Assembly: GCA_031397815.1 (NCBI GenBank)
Contig: JANNMJ010000080.1
Coordinates: 1 to 31,847 of the forward strand
Direction: 5' to 3'
DNA length: 31,847 nucleotides
From: JANNMJ01 sp031397815
GTDB taxonomy: Bacteria; Bacteroidota; Bacteroidia; Cytophagales; Hymenobacteraceae
In this document: positions 15,182 to 23,740 of the stretch, in pieces
Layout: every line of letters starts with the position of its first letter
How positions within the stretch are numbered: position 1 is the first letter of the stretch
Made by a program: the position numbers and the translations under genes
Notes under the pieces: model-generated
What the model saw: only the letters and a program-made list of their open reading frames with translations
What the model was told of the DNA's origin: nothing
Database searches by the model: none

Positions 15182-15892
15182 GTGATTCGCGACGTTTTCT
15201 TCGACCTCGACCATACCCTTTGGGATTTCGACGCCAACGCGGCCGCTACCCTGAAAACCCTGCACGCCACCTACGCCTTCGGCCAATGGTTCGACGCAGC
15301 CGACTTCGTCGCGACGTACACGCGCATCAATCACGCCGCCTGGAACCGCTTTCATCGGGGCGAAATCACGCAGGCCGAGCTGCGCGGCTCGCGCTTTCAG
15401 GATACATTTCAGGCCTTGGGCGCCGACCCGGCTCACGTGCCGCCCGGCTTCGGCGAAACGTTCATCACCGAATGCTCGGCGCAGCGCGGCACGTTTCCGC
15501 ACGCGCACGCCGTGCTGACGGAACTACGGCGGCGCGGGTACCGGCTGCACATCGTCACGAACGGGTTTCGTGATTCGCAGCACCGCAAGCTGGCGGCGTC
15601 GGCGTTAGCGGAGTTTTTCGTGGAAGTCGTGACGACCGATTGCGCCGGTTGTTCGAAGCCCGACAAGCGCATCTTCCAGCTCGCCCTCGACCGCGCCGGT
15701 GCCACCGCCAACGCCAGCATCATGATCGGCGACTCCCTCGACGCCGACGTAATGGGCGCCTTGAACGCTGGCTGGGCCAGCGCCACCTACTTCAACCCCA
15801 ACCGCGAGCGTCATCACCTAACCCTCCCCCACGAAATCACCGATTTGCGCGAGCTTTTGGAAGTTTTGCCCGGGGCGGGTCGGCGGGTTTAG
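15182..15892 (+). CDS. YjjG-type HAD hydrolase (noncanonical pyrimidine nucleotidase family)
   Basis: A 236-residue haloacid-dehalogenase phosphatase starting at GTG. All four HAD motifs are intact: I DLDHTLWDFD with nucleophile Asp8 and acid Asp10; II VTNGF (Thr126); III Lys159 in CSKPDKRIF; IV GDSLDAD (Asp184, Asp189). The helical cap lies between motifs I and II (about 17-100). The DHTLWDFD signature is typical of the YjjG/YfnB group, which removes 5-phosphate from damaged or noncanonical nucleoside monophosphates and so cleans the nucleotide pool; the substrate here is inferred. Preceded by the ferredoxin gene (51 bp) and followed by the SUFU gene (77 bp). Confidence 0.92.
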   Translation: MIRDVFFDLDHTLWDFDANAAATLKTLHATYAFGQWFDAADFVATYTRINHAAWNRFHRGEITQAELRGSRFQDTFQALGADPAHVPPGFGETFITECSAQRGTFPHAHAVLTELRRRGYRLHIVTNGFRDSQHRKLAASALAEFFVEVVTTDCAGCSKPDKRIFQLALDRAGATANASIMIGDSLDADVMGALNAGWASATYFNPNRERHHLTLPHEITDLRELLEVLPGAGRRV

Positions 15893-15969
15893 GAAGCCAG
15901 ATAGGCGCTGTAGGGCGAAATTTGGGCGGATACAACTATGATCCCGAAGAAAAGTATTAGCCTGAAAGG

Positions 15970-16554
15970 ATGACTGATCATCTTTACTTAGAGACGCTTC
16001 AACTGCACTACGAAACGTATTTCGGCTTGGCCGGAAAGTTATGCCAGTTAAATGCTGGCCCTACGTGGAAACTACATTCTGATTTCCATGTACTCGAAAT
16101 ACCACCTAATTCTCGGCATTCGTTTTGGGCTTACTGCACCTTGGGAATGTCGTTGGGCAGAACGGACGAGGCACTAATTGAATTAGTGGTTTATTCCCCC
16201 TATCAGGACGAGTCGCAAGTTGAGCTTCTGACAGTTTGTGCCTCTTATCATCGAAATGGCCTGCCGCTGGATTTGCACCACACCGTAAACTTTGGTCGGC
16301 CTTGGCAAATCAACTCCCTGCTAGACCACGGCTTCATATCGCTCCCTTACCTGGACGGACCGCAATTGGAAGTATTTAAGTCTAATGAGCAGCCGGTGCA
16401 TTGTTATTGGCTCATTCCAATCACGCAGCACGAGCGGGACTACAAGATTGCCAATGGCTGCGAAGCTCTTGAGCAGCTATTTGAAGATAACCAGTTCGAT
16501 TACCTCAATTCGCAACGCGGAGATCTAACAACTGGGACCACCGCGCCGGTATGA
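15970..16554 (+). CDS. Suppressor-of-fused (SUFU) domain protein, possible orphan immunity protein
   Basis: A 194-residue cytoplasmic protein, no signal peptide. The SUFU fold is recognised from YETYFGLAGKLCQL, DFHVLEIPPNSRHSFWAYCTLGMS, ELVVYSPY, and then LLDHGFISLPYLDGPQLEVF with VHCYWLIPITQHERDYKIANGCEALEQLFE. In bacteria, SUFU proteins are best known as immunity proteins against secreted polymorphic toxins. No toxin gene is adjacent, so this may be an orphan immunity gene. Two sampled 60-bp lines inside the gene are about 47-48% GC against about 60-70% in its neighbours, and codons such as TTA and AAT are frequent, suggesting acquisition by transfer. It is convergent with the response regulator gene. 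Confidence 0.85.
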   Translation: MTDHLYLETLQLHYETYFGLAGKLCQLNAGPTWKLHSDFHVLEIPPNSRHSFWAYCTLGMSLGRTDEALIELVVYSPYQDESQVELLTVCASYHRNGLPLDLHHTVNFGRPWQINSLLDHGFISLPYLDGPQLEVFKSNEQPVHCYWLIPITQHERDYKIANGCEALEQLFEDNQFDYLNSQRGDLTTGTTAPV

Positions 16555-16569
16555 CAGGAACTCATTCAG

Positions 16570-16590
16570 CGTGTCCCTAACGGGGACGCG
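16570..16590. terminator. Small hairpin between convergent genes
   Basis: CGTGTCCC and GGGACGCG pair around a short TAACG loop, between the SUFU stop (16554) and the response regulator stop (16611). There is no T-run; a weak bidirectional terminator is possible. Confidence 0.4.
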
Positions 16591-16610
16591 CCAATATTCC
16601 GCAGCTCGAA

Positions 16611-17252
16611 TTACTTAATCAACTCGTGACGAATCGCATACTGAATCAGCCCCACCACTGATTTTGATTGCGTTTTGAAGAAGATATTCTTCCGATGCGT
16701 CTCGACGGTTCTCTCGGAGATAAATAATTTATCCGCGATTTCCAGATTAGAAAGCTCCTGCGCGATTAATTGCAGGATTTCGCGCTCGCGGGCCGAGAGG
16801 GATACGCCGGTTTCTTTGGCTGGCTCTTGGGCGGCGGCTCCGGCGTGTTCGAGGATGGTGGTTGCGACGGACGGCGCGAAATAGGAATGGCCGGACGCGA
16901 TGCGCCGCACGGCTTCTAACAGCTCGGTTTTCGAGGTGTTTTTTAGAATATAACCCGATGCCCCGGCTTGCAGCATCCCCTGAATCGAAGAATGGTCTTC
17001 GAACATCGAGAGCGCAAGCATCCGGGTTTGCGGATGACGACGGCGAATTTCCGCGCACAGCTCAATCCCAGACATTTGCGGCATATTAATGTCGAGGAGG
17101 GCGATATCGACGGGCTTTTTCTCTAATAAAGCCAGTGCAGCCACACCGTTATTGGCTTCCGCGACTACTTGCAGGTCGGCCTCGCCGCGCAGCAGGGTTT
17201 TAATACCTTCAATCAGCATTTGATGGTCATCTACTAGGAGGAGGCGCAGCAT
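16611..17252 (-). CDS. NarL/LuxR-type response regulator
   Basis: A 213-residue two-component regulator. Receiver domain 1-120: acidic pair Asp8-Asp9, phospho-acceptor Asp54 in LLDINMPQMSG, switch Ser82, Lys104 in ILKNTSK. A linker (about 128-150) leads to a LuxR helix-turn-helix (about 150-210): LSAREREILQLIAQELSNLEIADKL, ISERTVETHRKNIFFKTQSKS. Phosphorylation by the partner kinase is expected to promote DNA binding as a dimer. The TPR histidine kinase gene ends 80 bp upstream on the same strand, so the two are very probably one operon and a cognate pair. Target genes are not evident. Confidence 0.95.
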   Translation of the reverse strand: MLRLLLVDDHQMLIEGIKTLLRGEADLQVVAEANNGVAALALLEKKPVDIALLDINMPQMSGIELCAEIRRRHPQTRMLALSMFEDHSSIQGMLQAGASGYILKNTSKTELLEAVRRIASGHSYFAPSVATTILEHAGAAAQEPAKETGVSLSAREREILQLIAQELSNLEIADKLFISERTVETHRKNIFFKTQSKSVVGLIQYAIRHELIK

Positions 17253-17332
17253 AGTCGGGGTGGGAATTAGGGGGAAGTGAGGAAGATTCAGTCCGTTGAA
17301 CTCAGCGAAATCTGAGACGGGCTGATGAGGCG

Positions 17333-19324
17333 TTAGGCGGTAGCGGGCACGGGGACGTAGGGCACTTCGATGGTCACGATGGTGCCGCGCCCCGGCCGGG
17401 CGTCGATATCGAGCCGTCCGCCCAGATATTCAACCCGCGAATAAAGATTACGCAGACCAATACCGGCGTCGGGCCGCGCGAGGGCTTCGTTGAGGTCGAA
17501 CCCGATGCCGTTGTCCTCGATGAGGACGGTCAGCTCGCGGGGTTGGCCGAGGAGCTGCACCGTGACGTGCGACGCGTGGGCGTGCTTCACGACGTTGGCG
17601 ACGATTTCCTGAATCGAGCGGTACACCACGTTCTCCACCGACAGCGGGAGGCGTTGGTCGAGGCCCATCGTTTCCAGCTCGATGCGGAGCTGCCCGGCGC
17701 CGCCGAGCTTCTCGACGAACTCGCGCACGGCCGCTACCAGCCCACGCCGCAGCAGCGCATTCGGGACGAGCTGATGCGAGAGGGCGCGCACCTCGCGCAG
17801 GCTCTCGTCGAGCGTATCGAGGGCGTTGGTAAGCAGGATTTCCTGTGCCGGTTCGCGGAGCTGCAACTCGTGCTGCAAGCCGCTCAGATTCAACTTCGCC
17901 GCCGATAAAAGCTGCCCGACGGAATCGTGCAGATCGGAGCCGATGCGGCGGCGCTCGCGCTCCTCGGCTTCCATTACGGCGGTGGCGCGGTCGTGCTGCT
18001 GCTGGCGTTTTTCCTGCTCCGCTTCCAGTCGTGCCCGCAGCCGGGCGCGGTTCCAAAGGAATGCCCCAACGCCCGCGACGGCCACAATTCCCAGCACAAG
18101 GGCTGCAAGCTGCGCATTCCGGCGGCGGAGCGCCTCGTCCTTTTCCGCCAGTTGGAGCGTGCGGATACGCGCGAGCTGCTCCTGCTTCTCAGTGTCGTAT
18201 TGGGTGCGCAGCTCCTGAATCTGCTGGCTGGTTTCGGCAGTGAGGAGGGAATCGCCGAGGGCCACCATCTGCCGGTTGTGGTAAAGGGCGCGAGCGAGGT
18301 CGCCGCGCTGCTCGTAGGCTTGGCTGATCGCGTCGTGGGCCTTGAACTCCAGCGGACGCGCACCCAGCTCGTGGGCCATTCCGAGGCCGCGCGTCAGGTA
18401 ATCGAGGGCGCGGGGGTCGTTGAGGTTGGCCAGATTGGTACCGATGCTGATGAGGCTGTTCGCGATGGATTCGCGCTCCCCAAGCGCTTCTTCAAGCGGC
18501 AGGCTCTCCATGTGCGCCGCGAGGGCGGCGCGGTCGTTATGCAGGGCGTTGAACGCTGCCCCGACGTTGGCCAGCGATTGCGCCAATGCGTGCTTGTCGT
18601 TCGCGGCACGCGCCAAACCCTCGGCCTCGCGGGCTAGCTGGAGGGCGCGGCGGGGGTTACCGTTCTTGCGGTTCGCCACGATGCTGAGGTTGTTGAGCGC
18701 CGCCGCCCGCCCGAGCGGGTCGTGCGCCACGAGCAAATAGCGCCCGTAATATTTCTCGGCCTGCTCATATTGCTCCAGCTGCATAAAAACGTTGCCGAGA
18801 TTATTGAGGCCTTCGGCAATGCGAACCGAGTCGCCGCCCTGCTCTTCGAGCTTCAGCGACTGAATCATCGTCGCCGTCGCCTGCGGGTATTTGCCGGTGT
18901 ACAAATACACGAGGCCGATATTGTTGAGCACGGCGGCTTCGCCGGAGCGGTCGTGCAGGCGGCGGCGCAGCGCCAGCGCTTGGTTGTGGTAAACGAGGGC
19001 CGAATCGAACTGCCCGCCGATGCTGTGAATGATGCCGAGCAGCGTGAGCGCCTTGCCTTCGCCCCGCGCAAACTGCAAGCGGCGGCTCAGGCGCAAAGCC
19101 GTGTGAGCGTGCCCAAAAGCGCGTTTCTGGTCAGACTGCTGGAACCGCCACGCCAGCTCGTTGTGGTGCACGACGGCCGTGGTATCCGCCGGCCCCCGAC
19201 GCAGAACCGTTTCGAGCGAGTCGATTCGCCGTTGGTCGGCCGGGGATTGGGCGTGCCCGGCCGGCGACCGCCAGAGGGTCAGGACGAGCGTCAGGCTCAG
19301 TAGAAGCGGCAGACGATGGCGCAT
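17333..19324 (-). CDS. TPR-containing sensor histidine kinase (HisKA_3 type)
   Basis: From the ATG of MRHRLPLLLSL, 663 residues; an ATG 9 codons earlier (19351) is possible, but the chosen one directly precedes the signal peptide (to about 26, ending GHAQ). The periplasmic part (about 30-330) is tetratricopeptide repeats, e.g. GLNNLGNVFMQLEQYEQAEKYY. A coiled coil (about 360-405) precedes the single membrane span LAALVLGIVAVAGVGAFLW (about 406-425). In the cytoplasm come HisKA_3 with phospho-acceptor His466 in RRRIGSDLHDSVGQLL and a HATPase_c domain with NVVKHA (N-box), DNGIGFD and GIGLRN. It signals to the NarL-type regulator encoded just downstream. The ligand sensed by the TPR region is unknown. 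Confidence 0.95.
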   Translation of the reverse strand: MRHRLPLLLSLTLVLTLWRSPAGHAQSPADQRRIDSLETVLRRGPADTTAVVHHNELAWRFQQSDQKRAFGHAHTALRLSRRLQFARGEGKALTLLGIIHSIGGQFDSALVYHNQALALRRRLHDRSGEAAVLNNIGLVYLYTGKYPQATATMIQSLKLEEQGGDSVRIAEGLNNLGNVFMQLEQYEQAEKYYGRYLLVAHDPLGRAAALNNLSIVANRKNGNPRRALQLAREAEGLARAANDKHALAQSLANVGAAFNALHNDRAALAAHMESLPLEEALGERESIANSLISIGTNLANLNDPRALDYLTRGLGMAHELGARPLEFKAHDAISQAYEQRGDLARALYHNRQMVALGDSLLTAETSQQIQELRTQYDTEKQEQLARIRTLQLAEKDEALRRRNAQLAALVLGIVAVAGVGAFLWNRARLRARLEAEQEKRQQQHDRATAVMEAEERERRRIGSDLHDSVGQLLSAAKLNLSGLQHELQLREPAQEILLTNALDTLDESLREVRALSHQLVPNALLRRGLVAAVREFVEKLGGAGQLRIELETMGLDQRLPLSVENVVYRSIQEIVANVVKHAHASHVTVQLLGQPRELTVLIEDNGIGFDLNEALARPDAGIGLRNLYSRVEYLGGRLDIDARPGRGTIVTIEVPYVPVPATA

Positions 19325-19348
19325 CAGGCGGCAATTATGAGGTGAAGG

Positions 19349-19381
19349 CATCCGCTCGCTAAATCAGGTTGTGAGCGGATG
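19349..19381. promoter_or_regulatory. 9-bp inverted repeat ahead of the kinase-regulator operon
   Basis: CATCCGCTC (19349-19357) and GAGCGGATG (19373-19381) are perfect reverse complements 15 bp apart, beginning 25 bp upstream of the kinase start. The spacing suits a dimeric regulator and autoregulation is possible, but a chance palindrome cannot be excluded. Confidence 0.3.
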
Positions 19382-19410
19382 GGAATCGTTAGCTTGGAGT
19401 AGCCGGTGCA

Positions 19411-19466
19411 AGCCCGGGGTAGCCTTTGGCAACCCCGGGCTTCTATGATTAAACCCCTTCGGGGTA
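19411..19466. terminator. Hairpins after the amidohydrolase-like gene (family B relative)
   Basis: AGCCCGGGGT (19411-19420) pairs with ACCCCGGGCT (19432-19441), and ACCCC-TT-CGGGGT-type pairing follows at about 19452-19466. The layout resembles the cluster near 5973-6089. It lies about 95-150 bp past the stop at 19560; T-runs are weak. Confidence 0.5.
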
Positions 19467-19559
19467 TTTTGAACGATTAAATGGAGGGGAAGCGATCAGG
19501 GATGAATGAGCTTTTTTGGTGAGGTGGTGGCTCATTTTTGATTATTTCCCTTACTGCCT

Positions 19560-20879
19560 TTATTTCTGGCCGTATTTGGTGCGGTATTTTTCGGCCAATC
19601 CCTGCTGTTTATTGCGCAAATCGAGCGTACGGCCTTGGATGAAGGCGGTGGTGACGGCGTTGGTGCGCATATCGAGCAAATCGCCGCGGCTGACGACTAC
19701 TGTTGCGTCGAGGCCGGTGGTGAGGGTGCCTTGCTGCGGCAAGCCCAGAATCTGCGCCGAGCTGCCGGTCATAGCGTAGAGCGCTTGTTCGGGCGTGAGG
19801 CCGTAAGCCACCGCCGTACCCGCCGTGAACGCCAGATTGCGGGCGCCGGGGTTTTCCATATCGCCCTCGTAGCTCAGGCAAAACGGGATGCCCGCATCGA
19901 GGAGGGTTTTGGGGAGGCGGAAGGTTTGGTCGATATCATCGTCGGGACGGCGCGGCAGGCTGTGGAGGCGCGTGAGGACGACGGAGACGGCGTTTTCTTT
20001 CAGGAAATCGGTCACGCGAGCGGCGTCTTGGGCGCCTACTACGGTGATTTTTGCGATGCCCATTCGTTTCGCCCAGCGCACCGCTTCTACTATTTCCTTC
20101 GCCGCGTCGGCGTGGAGGAACAGGGTTTGACGACCCGCGAGGACCGCATCAAGCGCCGCCAAGCGCAGGTTTACCGGGCGTCCGGCGGGTGCTGATGCGT
20201 GGTAGGCGCGGGCATCAGCGAAGAACAATTCCAGCTCGCGGAGGGCGGTTTCGCGGGATTTTAGGCGCTTTTGCACGATAGAATCGGGCACGACGCCGGT
20301 GCGCGGCAGGTAGCCGGGCCAGTTCAGGTGGAGGCCGTCGTCGGGGCGGATGACGGCGTCTTCCCAGTTCCACGCGTCGAGCTGCACGATGCTGCTTTGG
20401 CCGCTGAGCGTGCCGCCGCGCGGCGTGACCTGCACCGTAAGCACGCCGTTGATCCGGACGGTGGGCTGAATATCCGAATCGGTGTTATACGCCACCAACG
20501 CCCGCACATTCGGGTTCAGCGCCCCCACTTCCCGCTCATCGACGGTGGCGCGCACGGCGTCGATATCGGTCAGGCCGAGCGTCGAGTTCGCCAGAATCAA
20601 CCCCGGATACACCTGCTGACCGGTTACGTCGCGGACGTCCATCGCGGCCTTATCGGCGGTGAAGCCGGTGGCGGGACCGACGTACGTCAGCTTTCCCTTA
20701 TCAAAAGCCACGATGCCGTTTTCAATCACCGTCCGGCCATCGCCGACGTGGACGGTGCCGCCCGTGAGCACCACCGGCTTGGCTTGCGGCAGCGCGGGCG
20801 CGGGATTTTGCGCCCGCGCACCGAATGCAGCGCATCCGAGGAGGGCGACGGGGAGGAAAGCGGAGAAGCGCGCGGCCAT
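19560..20879 (-). CDS. Amidohydrolase-like secreted protein, metal site apparently lost
   Basis: Start chosen at MAARFSAFLPVA (439 residues) because the signal peptide (ending GARAQ, about 24) follows directly; the frame opens 8 codons earlier. The beginning VVLTGGTVHVGDGRTVIENGIVAFDKGKLTYVG and the end GLDATVVVSRGDLLDMRTNAV are the beta-sandwich parts of imidazolonepropionase-like amidohydrolases. Where the family normally has a PGLID-x-H-x-H metal motif, this protein reads VYPGLILANSTLGL; the later region has SYEGDMENPGARNL in place of the usual metal-binding Asp segment. Bacteroidota carry a known subfamily of this form, often as two tandem genes. Only one is present here. Catalytic activity is doubtful; a binding role is possible. 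Confidence 0.82.
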   Translation of the reverse strand: MAARFSAFLPVALLGCAAFGARAQNPAPALPQAKPVVLTGGTVHVGDGRTVIENGIVAFDKGKLTYVGPATGFTADKAAMDVRDVTGQQVYPGLILANSTLGLTDIDAVRATVDEREVGALNPNVRALVAYNTDSDIQPTVRINGVLTVQVTPRGGTLSGQSSIVQLDAWNWEDAVIRPDDGLHLNWPGYLPRTGVVPDSIVQKRLKSRETALRELELFFADARAYHASAPAGRPVNLRLAALDAVLAGRQTLFLHADAAKEIVEAVRWAKRMGIAKITVVGAQDAARVTDFLKENAVSVVLTRLHSLPRRPDDDIDQTFRLPKTLLDAGIPFCLSYEGDMENPGARNLAFTAGTAVAYGLTPEQALYAMTGSSAQILGLPQQGTLTTGLDATVVVSRGDLLDMRTNAVTTAFIQGRTLDLRNKQQGLAEKYRTKYGQK

Positions 20880-20900
20880 TTGGAGGGTGCAGGTGTGCTC

Positions 20901-20908
20901 CAAAGGTA
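20901..20908 (-). promoter_or_regulatory. Candidate -7 element of the amidohydrolase-like gene
   Basis: Minus strand TACCTTTG matches TAnnTTTG exactly, 21 bp before the chosen ATG at 20879. It overlaps the first codon of the longer frame, which supports the shorter start. The -33 region has only TTCG. Confidence 0.45.
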
Positions 20909-21004
20909 ATCCAAGGATAGGAGCCGCCGAAGGGTTGTTCGGCAGCCCTTCGCTCCTACATCAGCCCGAGCTTATCGCTGACTATACCGGTTCTCAGTAC
21001 GCTC

Positions 21005-21064
21005 GCGTAGGGACGCCTATTGGCGTCCACAGCTTGGATAGGACGCCAATAGGCGTCCCTACGC
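21005..21064. repeat. Perfect 24-bp inverted repeat
   Basis: Arms 21005-21028 and 21041-21064 are exact reverse complements (core GGACGCCTATTGGCGTCC) around a 12-bp loop. Each arm is itself palindromic (GGACGCC..GGCGTCC). It lies between the T9SS cargo gene stop and the amidohydrolase-like gene, and no T-run follows on either strand. Confidence 0.9.
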
Positions 21065-21127
21065 ACGTACCCCGACTCCGAAAACGGCTCTGACTATCTC
21101 TGGAATAGCCCCGGCTCGATAATTTGC

Positions 21128-22684
21128 TTACCTGACCAGCTTTTTGGTAACGCTCTGCCCAGTCGGCCACGTCAGGCGCAGTACGTACAGCCCCACCGGT
21201 TGGTGGCTCAAATCCACCACCGTTTCGGTACTCGAAAGCAATCCTTGCCACACCACCCGGCCGAGGGCATCCGTCACTACCCCGTGCGCACCGGGCTGCT
21301 CCACCGTGAGCTGGTAGCGGCCATCGGGGGCGGGGTTCGGCCAGAGATTCACGGCGCCTGTTTCCGTGGCGGGAGCCAGCCCTACGGGGCGGCAGACGAC
21401 ACTTGATGGAGCGCCGCCCGCTTGCAAATGGCCATCGGCGTCGGTTTTGAAGACCCACGCATCCGTCGTTCCCGTATCGGGTCGACGCGGGGTGACAAAC
21501 CCCGACCCCACGAAGCCGCCATCGGCCGTGCGCTTGACGTCGCGCAGGTAGTTATGGCTGAAGCCGCCTGTTAGCTTTTTGTACGAGCGATACCACACCG
21601 AATCGCCATCAGCGCACACGCGGAGCAGAAACCCTTCGGCCACCAAGTTACCCGCCTGACGTGGGTTGGTCGTATCGCTCGACTGGCCACCTAGTAGGTA
21701 GCCACCGTCGGGCAGCGCCAGCAACCGATACGTGCCGGTAGCCTGTCGCGCCGGACCGTAAGCGCGCTCGCGCAAGAGCGAGCCGACGGAATCAAACCAG
21801 AATAATGTCGGCCGCGGCTCGCAGTAGAGCTGATAGCGGTCCACCGTATCGCTGGTGCAGCCGCTCACCACGTAACCCCCATCGGGTGTCAGTAAAGTCG
21901 GGCCGCTGACATCGAACCACGACCCGCCAAACACCGTCCGCCACTGATCTTGGCCCAGCGCGTCGACTTTGATGATCAACCCATCAGCTTGGATGGTGTT
22001 CCCAGTCGTGAAGGGATAAGTGCCACCCGAGAGCAGCACACCTCCATCAGGTGTGGCTAGAGCATACCAAGCGATATCAAGGTAGCCTTGATGATAAGTA
22101 CGCCGCCACTGTTCGCGTCCGAGCGAGTCGGTGCGCAGTAGAAAAATATCGCGGGCATTAGCGGCCGAGGGATTGGTTACACCATATTCGCCTACCAGCG
22201 CAAAACCGCCATCCGCCATCCGGCACCCCCCGCGGGGCAACATGCCCAGTCCACTAGTATCTGTATAGGTACGCATCCACAGCGTATCGCCTTGTGGAGT
22301 GAACCGCCACAAATTTCCCCGGGAAGTGTAGCCCGTCCGATTGGAGTTGCCGATGAGCGCCATACCGCCGTCAGGCAGCGGCAGCAACGCGTCACCGCTG
22401 ATGGGGTAAAAACTCGTCGTGGGCTCTTGCCAAGTACGCACGGGCTGATCGGCTTGACCGGCCGCATCGAGATGCTGGAGCGTTAAGGCTACGGACGGCA
22501 GATTGAATGACGGCGTAGAGCCCCCCGCGATCCAATACCCATTGGCAACTGGCAACACCGTCACAGCTCCACTAAAACCCGTAGCCAGCGGGTAACGCTC
22601 ATTGAAATAGGTCTGCGCTTGGGCCACTCCGACGTAGAGGCAACTCGCCAACCCACACAAGAGAGAAAGGAAAAGGTGTTTCAT
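21128..22684 (-). CDS. T9SS-exported protein with repeated propeller-like motifs
   Basis: A 518-residue secreted protein: signal peptide about 1-23 (ending GVAQAQ), then repeats carrying the motif [LMA]-x-D-G-G: LPDGGMALIGNS, MADGGFALVGEYG, TPDGGVLLSGGTY, TPDGGYVVSGC, LPDGGYLLGGQ, TADGGFVGSGF. At least six copies about 50-70 residues apart suggest a beta-propeller. The C-terminal 75 residues form a type A T9SS sorting domain (LWPNPAPDGRYQLTVEQPG, DALGRVVWQGLL, DLSHQPVGLYVLRLTWPTGQSVTKKLVR), so it is exported across the outer membrane and probably attached to the surface. No catalytic motif seen; the function is unknown. Confidence 0.88.
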   Translation of the reverse strand: MKHLFLSLLCGLASCLYVGVAQAQTYFNERYPLATGFSGAVTVLPVANGYWIAGGSTPSFNLPSVALTLQHLDAAGQADQPVRTWQEPTTSFYPISGDALLPLPDGGMALIGNSNRTGYTSRGNLWRFTPQGDTLWMRTYTDTSGLGMLPRGGCRMADGGFALVGEYGVTNPSAANARDIFLLRTDSLGREQWRRTYHQGYLDIAWYALATPDGGVLLSGGTYPFTTGNTIQADGLIIKVDALGQDQWRTVFGGSWFDVSGPTLLTPDGGYVVSGCTSDTVDRYQLYCEPRPTLFWFDSVGSLLRERAYGPARQATGTYRLLALPDGGYLLGGQSSDTTNPRQAGNLVAEGFLLRVCADGDSVWYRSYKKLTGGFSHNYLRDVKRTADGGFVGSGFVTPRRPDTGTTDAWVFKTDADGHLQAGGAPSSVVCRPVGLAPATETGAVNLWPNPAPDGRYQLTVEQPGAHGVVTDALGRVVWQGLLSSTETVVDLSHQPVGLYVLRLTWPTGQSVTKKLVR

Positions 22685-22931
22685 GCGGCTGAACGCAGGC
22701 GGAGCGATGCGGAAGGTACGCGAGCTGACGGGGCAAAGCAGCGCCGTACGCCATCAATACCCAGACAAAGCGCAGACTGCTTTCAACGCCGGAAGGCTGC
22801 TGATGACGCGCATTTCAGAGGAGAACGCGTCTTCCACCCGCTGCACCCGGCCACCTTAATGGCTGCACACCCTAGCTCCTTTGGAGAGGCGGAACCTGGC
22901 GGAATTTACCCGCATCACTAAAACGCCCAGC

Positions 22932-23573
22932 CTAAAACAGCTCTTCCGTACGGCGCAGGCGAAGCACGCATTTGCGGCGCCCCACTGCCCGCCCGCCGAC
23001 AGAAACGGCATCCGGCGCGACGGGCTGCAACGTGTGTTCCCCGACGGCCCACCAGTAGCTCGCGATGCGCTCGCCGGTGGCGCGACGGCCCCGGTAGAAG
23101 TCGAGGATGATGGCGTCGGGCTTATCGACGCTGCCTTTGCGGGCAATCCATTCGCCTTTGAACGTGGCTAGTTGGGTGCTGTCGGGGGCGCCGTTGGGTT
23201 TCAGGGGCAGAATCCGAAGCTGATACGCATTCTTGAACCGGGTCGAATCCTTCGGCGTCAGCAGCACCACGTCCTGCTGCGAGGCGCCGGGCGTGTTGCA
23301 GTTGGCTTTGCCGCTGAAGATGTAGCGCAGGCTTACTTCCTTCAAGGGGAGAAGGCGCGTGGTTTCGCAGTCGGTATCGAGCGGATCGGCGGCGGTTGAG
23401 ACCGCTACTTTATTGGGTTTAGCGGCGCGCCGCTTCAAGCGCACCTTCGTTTCAATGCCCGAAGTGAGCGGTAAGCCTTCGGAACAGCCCGCCGCTACTG
23501 CGACGAAGCAAAACGCGATGATGGCGGGCGACCATATGAAACAAAAGCTGGATTTGAGAAGGGTTGTGAGCAC
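22932..23573 (-). CDS. Hypothetical lipoprotein
   Basis: A 213-residue frame starting at GTG; there is no in-frame ATG before the lipobox (AVAAGC, Cys30), which supports GTG. A hydrophobic segment (about 14-29) precedes it. The mature part has a basic stretch (KVRLKRRAAKPNKVAV, 43-58), then predicted beta-strands with SLRYIFSGKANCNTPGASQQDVVLL, FKNAYQLRILPLKPNG and IASYWWAVGEHTLQPV. Four further cysteines. I do not recognise a family. It may have its own promoter at 23741-23748. Confidence 0.65.
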   Translation of the reverse strand: MLTTLLKSSFCFIWSPAIIAFCFVAVAAGCSEGLPLTSGIETKVRLKRRAAKPNKVAVSTAADPLDTDCETTRLLPLKEVSLRYIFSGKANCNTPGASQQDVVLLTPKDSTRFKNAYQLRILPLKPNGAPDSTQLATFKGEWIARKGSVDKPDAIILDFYRGRRATGERIASYWWAVGEHTLQPVAPDAVSVGGRAVGRRKCVLRLRRTEELF

Positions 23574-23740
23574 AGAGTTGGCTAATTGTTGACGAAAGAA
23601 GACGGGTCTTCGGAGAGGTCAACACTTCGCGCGGCCGACTATCAACGGGCACCTTCAAGAGATCGTGCCAGAAAAAAGTCATCGTCGCTTTTAGGCGGCG
23701 AAAGAGGTAAAAAACGTGACGAACGGCGGTAAATAGGTGT

